Of a stretch of 64,000 nucleotides of DNA, positions 57,771-64,000 are shown in pieces. The DNA is taken from positions 17,504 through 81,503 of the forward strand of contig JASAOO010003503.1 in the NCBI GenBank assembly GCA_030849075.1. The letters run 5' to 3'. The DNA comes from Zelonia costaricensis. Taxonomy: Eukaryota > Euglenozoa > Kinetoplastea > Trypanosomatida > Trypanosomatidae. Below the pieces are notes generated by a model that was given only the letters and a program-made list of their open reading frames with translations, ran no database searches and was not told the DNA's origin. The number at the start of each line of letters is the position of its first letter. The first letter of the stretch is position 1. Made by a program: the position numbers and the translations under genes.

Positions 57771-59076
57771 TGAGGTCGGTCAAGCGCCAGCGGAAGAAGA
57801 AGGGTTAGGAGCGATGGTGGTGGAGCGGGTTGACAATAGGTGAGAGGTGTGTTGATGTTTGAGTGGCGGTGGTGCACGACGACGTGGAAGCGGCCACCCG
57901 CCGATCGCGCCCCTCGCCCTCATCGAGCAAGCAGACCCAACGCAGCTTGGCAGGAGTGGGGGGAGGGGAAGAAAATACGGGCTGCACTTCCGTGCGATTC
58001 ACGCGAGGAAGCCGATGTGTACCCTCCCCATCCCCCTCTGCTATCCCCCTTGCCACGCTGGCCTCCATCCGCGTTGGCCTTCTTTCCGTGTTGTTCGGGG
58101 TTGTCCCACCGCGTGCAGCTGGGCTGTGCGGCCGCGGAGGGGGCGGGAGGGCTGAACGGATGACTGTACTTCCGCGGCAGCTGATCTGGGACACTCATAC
58201 TCACAGCCGTCTGCGCGCGTGTGTGTGTGTGCGTTTGTCAGTCACGTACACAGGAAGAAACACATAGAAGGCACAAGAGACAGTGGAAGGCAGAGAGAGG
58301 GGGATGAGCTACTGGAGTAGGGGGGGTGGCGGTGTGGCGGTGTGGGGGTGGTGCATCGAGCAAACTGGCGCTTCGGGTTGAAGCTGCACGGCGTGCTCTC
58401 CTGTCCTCTTGTCCGCGCGTGTTCGCCAACTCTGCTCGAGTGTCAACTTGGGCAGCGCGGCCCACTCCACCACCCCCCCCTTCGCTTGACCCCCCCCCCT
58501 CCCACAGGGAGCTGCATGACGTACTCTAGGGCCCTGCGGGAGGGTCGCACTTGGGACTTGCAAGAAGAAGAAATCCAAAGCTCACCGTGAACCGAGTGAG
58601 AGAGAGAAAAAGGAGGAGGGCGTGGGAGACACGAAGGCGACGGTCCGGGCATGCGCGCTAGACGCTGAGGACGATAAGGGTGTGCCGCGAGCCGGGCCCG
58701 CCCTTGTACACACAAACAGCGGCAAGAGCGGGGGGGGGGGGGGCCGGGGGCCCGGAGGCGGCAACGACACAGCGGCGATGCGCGGATGGCGAGAACCAGA
58801 AGGAGGAGGAGGAGGAGGAGGGGGGAAAGGGAGGTGGCGAAACACTGGAGAGCGAAACACCGCGAGAGACAGATAGGAGGAGTGGACAGGATTCAAGTTG
58901 GCGCACAGGCAACACGCGGCAGCATTCATCGTTGAGACATGGAGAAGTGGAGCGCCGTAAAGCATGATGAGCGGCGGCGTTGTACGTCCGCACACTGGCG
59001 CCTCGCCCGAGGCGGGCGGACAGACGGACAGCTCAGGGCGCGGAGAGGATCATGCCTAGACAATCAGCGTGCACCT

Positions 59077-62000
59077 TCACGAGCGACTCCGCCATCGAGC
59101 GGGCGGCTCCGGCACCTCCTCCACCGCCCCAGTGGGGCGAGTGATGCGGAGTACTTCGATGCCGGAGGGGTGCGGACGGGTGAAGGACGAGAGCGACGGT
59201 GGGGGCCGCAGGAGCTCCACCCCCGGCGTAGGCTGCCCGCTGCTGCACAAGGCAGGGGCATCGGGCAGCATGCCAGCTGCCACGGTGCTTGCCTCACTCG
59301 CCTCCGACTCCGCATCGTCGCCAGCGGCAGGCACGGCGGCGGCACTGCTCTGCACCTGCGCCTGCAGTGCGGCTCTGCTCAGCCCCCCGCCCATTCGACT
59401 TTGCGAACCTCCCCATGCCGCGGGGGCTGCGGTGCTGGGGGTAGAGGGGAGCACGGAGGTGGCCGCAGCGGCCCCAAGCACGGCCAGAGACGGCGCGATC
59501 TCAAGCGGTGCTGCGGTCATGGCGGAGTGCGGCGGTATCGCCGTCGCCGCCGCAGTGGACTCTCGCGCAACGGGGCTGCCAAGTTGCTGCCGGTGTCGCC
59601 GGATGCTCGACTGCGACGCCGGCGCCGTGCCGCACGGCGACGCAGACGACGGCACGTGGCTGCGGTACCCCTGCGCCACGGTGACCTTCGCGTTGGAAGG
59701 GGCCGGCGCCGCCGGGTTGGGCAGCCGCTCCAGCCGCGCCCCGCTGCCACTCGGACCTGACGCCGCCGACCCTGGCGAGCCCTCGCGCGCGTGGGAGAGC
59801 TGCTGCTGTTGTTGGGGCAGCGGCAGCGACGTCGATGTTGGCGTGGCTGCCTCCTCATCGCGGGGGCCGCTGCCGACACGCACGCCGTCCCTGTCCATGA
59901 ACGTGACCTGACTGGAGCTGCGCATACGCGTGGCGCTGCTGCGGAACGGCGAGCGGCCGTTCATGGAGAAGCTCAAGGAGCTGCGGCGCGACGTCGCTGA
60001 CTGCCGTGAGGCCGCCATCGGCCCGCCGGTGCCACCCGCCGCCGCGCTACCGGGCGCTGCTGCGCCTGTCGACGTGGCCGCCGCGGCACGTGATCGCGGA
60101 CTGAGCGAGGAGGCATACGAGGGCGAGGGCACGAGGGCGGAGACAGGCGCCTGGCCGAGCTGCTCCACCGACAGCGGACGCGTCTTGGGCAGTCGGTGAT
60201 GTGGGCCAGTACCTCCATCGGTGTCCGCGGCCGCAGCGGCGGCAGAGCCCCGCGAGGACCGGCGCGGCGAGGTCGCAGAGGCAGCCGGCAGTGAGTGCAT
60301 CGCCGCCGTCTCGTGGGCGGCTGCGGTGCTGCGCGAGTGCGAGGCGCCGCGCTTCCCGAAGAACATCTGTGGGACGTCGTTGGTTACGGTAGTGATGGAG
60401 GCGCGCCGCTCCGCCGCCGCTGCACGCGGGGTCTCGCCGGATCGAAAGGAATGCCGAGACGTCGAGGAGCCCGGGGTGTGGCTGTGGTGGTGCGGATGGT
60501 GGTGATCGCGAGGCGAGGGCCCGGCTGCATCGGCGTGGGGAATGAGCAGCACCTGCCGCCGCGGCTGCTCCTCCGTGGCGTGCACCCGCGGCACGCTGCT
60601 CCCCCGCCGCCCACCGGCGCCACCACCTCCGCCCTTGATGGCCGCACCAGCGATCACCGCCATCGTGGCAGCGGCGCCTGCGCTGGACGAGCGCGCGCTC
60701 GACGCGGCGAAGAGCTCCAGCCGCCGCTTCGGCTGCGGTGGTACACCGAGGTCAGCCGTTTTGAGGGAGTGGCGCGACGAGAGCGGAGGTCGGCCGTGCG
60801 ATGCGGTCACCGTAGCCCCATCCGGGCCATCGAGGCTCGCCTGCCGTGCTAAGGAGTCCAGCTTCGTCAGAGACACAAGCTCGCTGCCCCCACCCACCGC
60901 CGCTGCAGCCACCGCCGCGTGGGGAGTCGAGGCGGAGCTCAGCGCCAGTGGCTTGAAAACCGCGCTCGTCTGCAGCGCAGTAGGCGACGCAGAGACGCCG
61001 GCCGCCGCTGCCGCCGTTGCCGCCACCGGGGTGGACGGCCGGGCCAGCGGCAGAGCCGGTCGGCGCTGCGACTGCCACCCACGGTGCTGCACCGGCGCCG
61101 TGGTCGGTGACGCAGATGAAGCGTATGCCGCTGCTGCTGCTGCGTGGTCAGCGAGGGGCGACTCAGTGGGCGCGGTGACGCTTTGCGGAGGGCGCAGCGG
61201 CACCGGCGACGGGGTTTGCGCCGTCGCTGCCCTCTTGAGCTTCGTGCGGAGTCCGAAGAAATACTGCGAGACGCCAGGTGGGGAGGCGGAGTGGAGCGGG
61301 TGCGCCGGTGCCCGTAGCGGCGGTACGTGCGCCGTCCGGCTGAGCTGCTGCACGGGCGGCGAGAGAGAGCTGGGTGCGGCGGCGGCCGGCTGCACGGCGG
61401 CGTTGATGCCTGGGGTCGTCATGGCATTCACGAGCACCCTGTCGGAGGGGAAGGCGGTGGCGGCCTCTTCGCCCGCGATGATGTCGACAGACGCTACATG
61501 CGGCGTATGGGCAGCGATGTTCGAGGTCACCGCGGGGGTGGCGACCACGACGTCACGCGGGGACGGGGTTGACGAGGTGCCAGACCCCGCCGCCGGCTTG
61601 GCCGTCCGCGATGGCGCGCACATCGTCGCCGGGGACAGCGGGTTCTCTAGCGGGCTGAGGAGAGCGGCGGCCCCCTCCGGCCCTAGCTTCGCGAGGTGCG
61701 TCGTGTTCACGTTGGTGCCGTCGTGCGACACGCGCTTCCCACCGAGCGCATCGGTGATGGCGGCGGTGGTGGAGGTGGAGGAGGGGAGGGAGGCGGGCGG
61801 TGTCGCCTCCCCTGTGAGCCGCGGCGGTGCAGCCGAGGCGGTGGGCGGCACCACCACCGACGTCGTGAGCCGCGACGTCATCTCGCCGGTGCGTTGGCCA
61901 GGGGTGCGGTTCACGTAGCCCGCAAGAGCGTCCGCGCCGGTCCTCGGCACGCCATCCTCTGTCTCCTCGCTGGGCCGCCGCGTGGCCGTGAGGGCTGGCG

Positions 62001-62334
62001 AGACGCACGCGAGGCCGTCGCCAAGGCCGCCACTGGGGTGCTTCACGAAGCGCGGTTGACCCCGGCCGTGCCGACGCTCCCGTGCGGCCACCGCCGACGC
62101 TGATGTCGCGTAGCACCATGAGGCGAGAAGGAGGAAGAGAAGCAGCACAAAGAAAAAACCGGAGAGACCGAGTGCCAGCCACCACCAAAAGTCATGAGCC
62201 ACGCCGGCCGACAGGCTCGCGGCTGCGCCTGCCTTCGCAGCGGTCGCGGCCGCGGCCGTGGGGGCGGGGGTCAACGTGGCTGCTGCGGTGAGAGCGCGCA
62301 CCAGCAACACGCGCGGCGGCAAACGCAACGGCAT
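59077..62334 (-). CDS. Putative type I membrane protein, 1085 residues, low-complexity cytosolic tail; unknown function
   Basis: The ATG at 62334 gives MPLRLPPRVLLVRALTAAAT, a plausible cleaved signal peptide (about 1-29). A short Ala-rich lumenal stretch and one strong membrane span at about 49-73 (FWWWLALGLSGFFFVLLLFL) follow, then a Cys and a basic segment (ARERRHGRGQPRF). The remaining 1000 or so residues would face the cytosol. They are Ser/Ala/Pro/Thr-rich with basic patches and no recognisable catalytic domain. Short motifs such as PQMFFGKRGASHSRS and SQYFFGLRTKLKRA recur in style (aromatic-aromatic-Gly followed by basic residues) and may be docking sites. It is unclear whether the N-terminal hydrophobic part acts as a cleaved signal or as part of a hairpin. 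The start follows a good acceptor by 56 nt. It is the first gene in transcription order within the window. Confidence 0.8.
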   Translation of the reverse strand: MPLRLPPRVLLVRALTAAATLTPAPTAAAATAAKAGAAASLSAGVAHDFWWWLALGLSGFFFVLLLFLLLASWCYATSASAVAARERRHGRGQPRFVKHPSGGLGDGLACVSPALTATRRPSEETEDGVPRTGADALAGYVNRTPGQRTGEMTSRLTTSVVVPPTASAAPPRLTGEATPPASLPSSTSTTAAITDALGGKRVSHDGTNVNTTHLAKLGPEGAAALLSPLENPLSPATMCAPSRTAKPAAGSGTSSTPSPRDVVVATPAVTSNIAAHTPHVASVDIIAGEEAATAFPSDRVLVNAMTTPGINAAVQPAAAAPSSLSPPVQQLSRTAHVPPLRAPAHPLHSASPPGVSQYFFGLRTKLKRAATAQTPSPVPLRPPQSVTAPTESPLADHAAAAAAYASSASPTTAPVQHRGWQSQRRPALPLARPSTPVAATAAAAAGVSASPTALQTSAVFKPLALSSASTPHAAVAAAAVGGGSELVSLTKLDSLARQASLDGPDGATVTASHGRPPLSSRHSLKTADLGVPPQPKRRLELFAASSARSSSAGAAATMAVIAGAAIKGGGGGAGGRRGSSVPRVHATEEQPRRQVLLIPHADAAGPSPRDHHHPHHHSHTPGSSTSRHSFRSGETPRAAAAERRASITTVTNDVPQMFFGKRGASHSRSTAAAHETAAMHSLPAASATSPRRSSRGSAAAAAADTDGGTGPHHRLPKTRPLSVEQLGQAPVSALVPSPSYASSLSPRSRAAAATSTGAAAPGSAAAGGTGGPMAASRQSATSRRSSLSFSMNGRSPFRSSATRMRSSSQVTFMDRDGVRVGSGPRDEEAATPTSTSLPLPQQQQQLSHAREGSPGSAASGPSGSGARLERLPNPAAPAPSNAKVTVAQGYRSHVPSSASPCGTAPASQSSIRRHRQQLGSPVARESTAAATAIPPHSAMTAAPLEIAPSLAVLGAAAATSVLPSTPSTAAPAAWGGSQSRMGGGLSRAALQAQVQSSAAAVPAAGDDAESEASEASTVAAGMLPDAPALCSSGQPTPGVELLRPPPSLSSFTRPHPSGIEVLRITRPTGAVEEVPEPPARWRSRS

Positions 62335-62389
62335 CACCGCTCGTCTCCGTTGCCGACGAGAGTTACGCCGCGCCGCGGACGGGGGACGC

Positions 62390-62424
62390 CTACGGACAAC
62401 AACACAGGCGCGCAAAGAAGAAAG
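62390..62424 (-). promoter_or_regulatory. Predicted SL trans-splice acceptor for the type I membrane protein gene
   Basis: The minus strand has a U-rich pyrimidine run (about 62408-62423, GCTTTCTTCTTTGCG), then the first AG (CCGTAG) at 62391-62390, 56 nt before the ATG. Confidence 0.5.
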
Positions 62425-63014
62425 CACACAAACACGAGAGACGAGCGACACCCACCGCGCGGCGCACGGGCACACGCGACGACGTCGATCGGGCTCCCTC
62501 CTCACAGCAGGCCGTCGAGTGACGGAGTAAGGTGCGGGAGAGTAAGGCAGTGAGAGAAGGGGGCGGCGGAAGAGGGCTCTCGCACACGAGATTGAAGTGG
62601 GAGAGCGCCGCACCACACTAAAATGCGCGTTTATTGCGGCGGACGGAGGCGGCAAGGCTGTGGTTGGTGTTGCTGGTGTGGCCGATGCGCGTACACCCAT
62701 TCTACGCGGATGCGCGTACGACACTCCCACACACAAAGAGATGGTGAAGACAGAAGTGAACGATGTGCTTTTTTGAGCTTTGTTTTTGTTTGTATTTTCT
62801 TGGAAACGAAGCCGTTCTACGCGGGGGGGAGGGGAAGAAGGAGGAGAACACCAACACCGAAGAAGGGGCACAAGAAGCGAAGGAGTGCGGGGTAAAGCGG
62901 GGTGAAGCCGGGGGGAGGGGGGGGTACGCAGCCACACCGCGGGTCGACACACAGACACACACGCACACCAGCGGCGATGGGAGGAGACACGGAGAGCCAG
63001 GGTAAGCCACGGAA

Positions 63015-63038
63015 TCAACAACAACAACAACAACAACC
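63015..63038. repeat. (CAA)8 trinucleotide repeat
   Basis: Eight tandem CAA units on the plus strand (UUG in the transcript), about 680 nt upstream of the first gene's ATG. Confidence 0.9.
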
Positions 63039-64000
63039 GGACAAAATGGCGGAGTGAATCGAATGAATGAGGTGGAGAATGATGTAAAATAGGCACAGCA
63101 CTTACGCAGACACACACACACAAGAGGTCTTCCCTCTTCTACGGCGCCTTGGCCAATACGGAAGCGAATGAGAACCAGCAAAACGCCACACGAGGGGGGG
63201 TTGTTTCCTTGAGAGTGTGTGTGTATGTGTGTTTCCGTGTCGGACGAGAGGAGGAGGCCGTTGATTCGGGGAGCGTCAGACGCGAAGTGACGCCCGTGAC
63301 GTCCCCCACCTCGTTGTTTGCGCTAAAACACGAAGGCACTTTGCACGCACGCAACGTGCGCCTTCTCTCGGCTTTAATGTGCACCTCCTGCGAAACCTTG
63401 TCAAGGGGGGGATCTAGAAAAAAGAAGAACGTAAGAGACACTAAGGACAGATGCAGCCTGTGCGCGGACGTCGTCTGCGGTTGCGATGATGCAGCAACAA
63501 GCACACACAAACACACACAGACAGACAGACAGACACGCAGACACACACACACAGACACACGCAGAGGCGCTTAAGCACTTACACGCGGACTCGTACACGA
63601 GTAGTGGAAACTGCAGAAACGAGAAAAGGGGGCGAAAGGGACGTGGAAGGGTGAATGAGTGAAGGTCACGCCAGGACTACACGACAACGTCAAGGTAAAG
63701 ACGCAACAGCAGCGAAGCAGGGCTGTGTTCGTGTATGTCTGTGTTTAGTGCGTGTGTGCGTGTGTGTGTGTGTGTGTGTGTGGCTGCCTCTTCAAAGTTT
63801 GCGCGAAGAGGGCAGTCCGAGGGACAGGGGAAGGAGGAGATCCACAATGGAATCGAGTCCCAGAGAGAGCGCGCAGATCCCGCACCCGGGGGCGCGAGAA
63901 GAGTCGAAGAAGGTGTTAAGGGACGAGAAGGAAACACACAAGAAGAAAGGCAGCCAGAAGTTAAAAAGAAGAGAACTAAGGCAGCAGCGCTGGAGGCTGC

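Larger units (their letters stand above)
57674..59076. other. 1.4-kb spacer between the type I membrane protein gene and the 1577-residue gene; no gene seen
   Basis: GT tracts at 57710-57736 and about 58208-58231, a run of about 14 G near 58731-58744, and C runs near 58478-58500. All open frames look like shadows of purine/pyrimidine tracts. Confidence 0.7.
62335..64000. other. 1.7-kb spacer at the high-coordinate end; no gene seen
   Basis: Contains the 5'UTR of the first gene and upstream spacer. CA tracts lie at about 62946-62980, 63110-63122 and 63500-63560. GT tracts lie at about 63214-63232 and 63743-63782. A CAA repeat lies at 63015-63038. No coding frame with a domain or non-repeat composition is visible up to the window edge. 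Confidence 0.65.

Noticed and set aside
57674..57877. N-terminal extension of the 1577-residue protein
   Set aside because: It reads the (GT)n tract as alternating His-Thr and lies upstream of the candidate acceptor.

Overview
The window is a block of trypanosomatid nuclear DNA, almost certainly from Leishmania or a close relative. Supporting signs are long intron-less GC-rich reading frames, all on the minus strand, separated by 0.7-4 kb spacers full of (CA)n/(GT)n tracts, G/C homopolymers and polypyrimidine stretches. That is the layout of a polycistronic directional gene cluster whose transcripts are cut apart by spliced-leader (SL) trans-splicing and polyadenylation. The bifunctional DHFR-TS at 14063-15658 is clearly Leishmania-like but longer than the L. 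major enzyme as I remember it (531 versus 520 residues). The neighbours acyl-CoA dehydrogenase, PRMT7 and DHFR-TS match my recollection of L. major chromosome 6. I cannot name the species.

Transcription runs from high to low coordinates. In that order the genes are: a predicted type I membrane protein (62334-59077); a 1577-residue protein with a beta-rich C-terminus (57673-52940); a 3245-residue, probably mitochondrial, helical protein (50417-40680); a tail-anchored Q-SNARE (39934-38690); a lipin-type phosphatidate phosphatase (37041-32911); a C1D/Rrp47-like exosome cofactor (31706-31029); a 4013-residue membrane-anchored protein ending near a degenerate EF-hand (28897-16856); DHFR-TS (15658-14063); single-module PRMT7 (12016-10727); a putative acylated TLDc-domain protein (8445-4834); and the first 262 codons of a mitochondrial acyl-CoA dehydrogenase (788-1, cut by the window edge). 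No plus-strand gene, tRNA, rRNA, transposon or CRISPR array is supported.

The genes are mostly housekeeping and share no evident pathway: folate/thymidylate synthesis, fatty-acid or branched-chain oxidation, arginine methylation, glycerolipid synthesis, vesicle fusion and RNA processing. They share a transcription unit rather than an operon logic. Four very large proteins carry Ala/Ser/Gly/Pro-rich low-complexity sequence between short conserved-looking islands.

Starts were chosen at the first in-frame ATG downstream of a plausible SL acceptor. Upstream extensions reading into CA/GT repeats were removed. The most interesting observations are the split TLDc domain with an MGACGSC acylation motif, and a polarity of dinucleotide tracts: UG-type in the RNA after stop codons, CA-type before start codons. 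An assembly gap of 199 N lies at 37537-37735.
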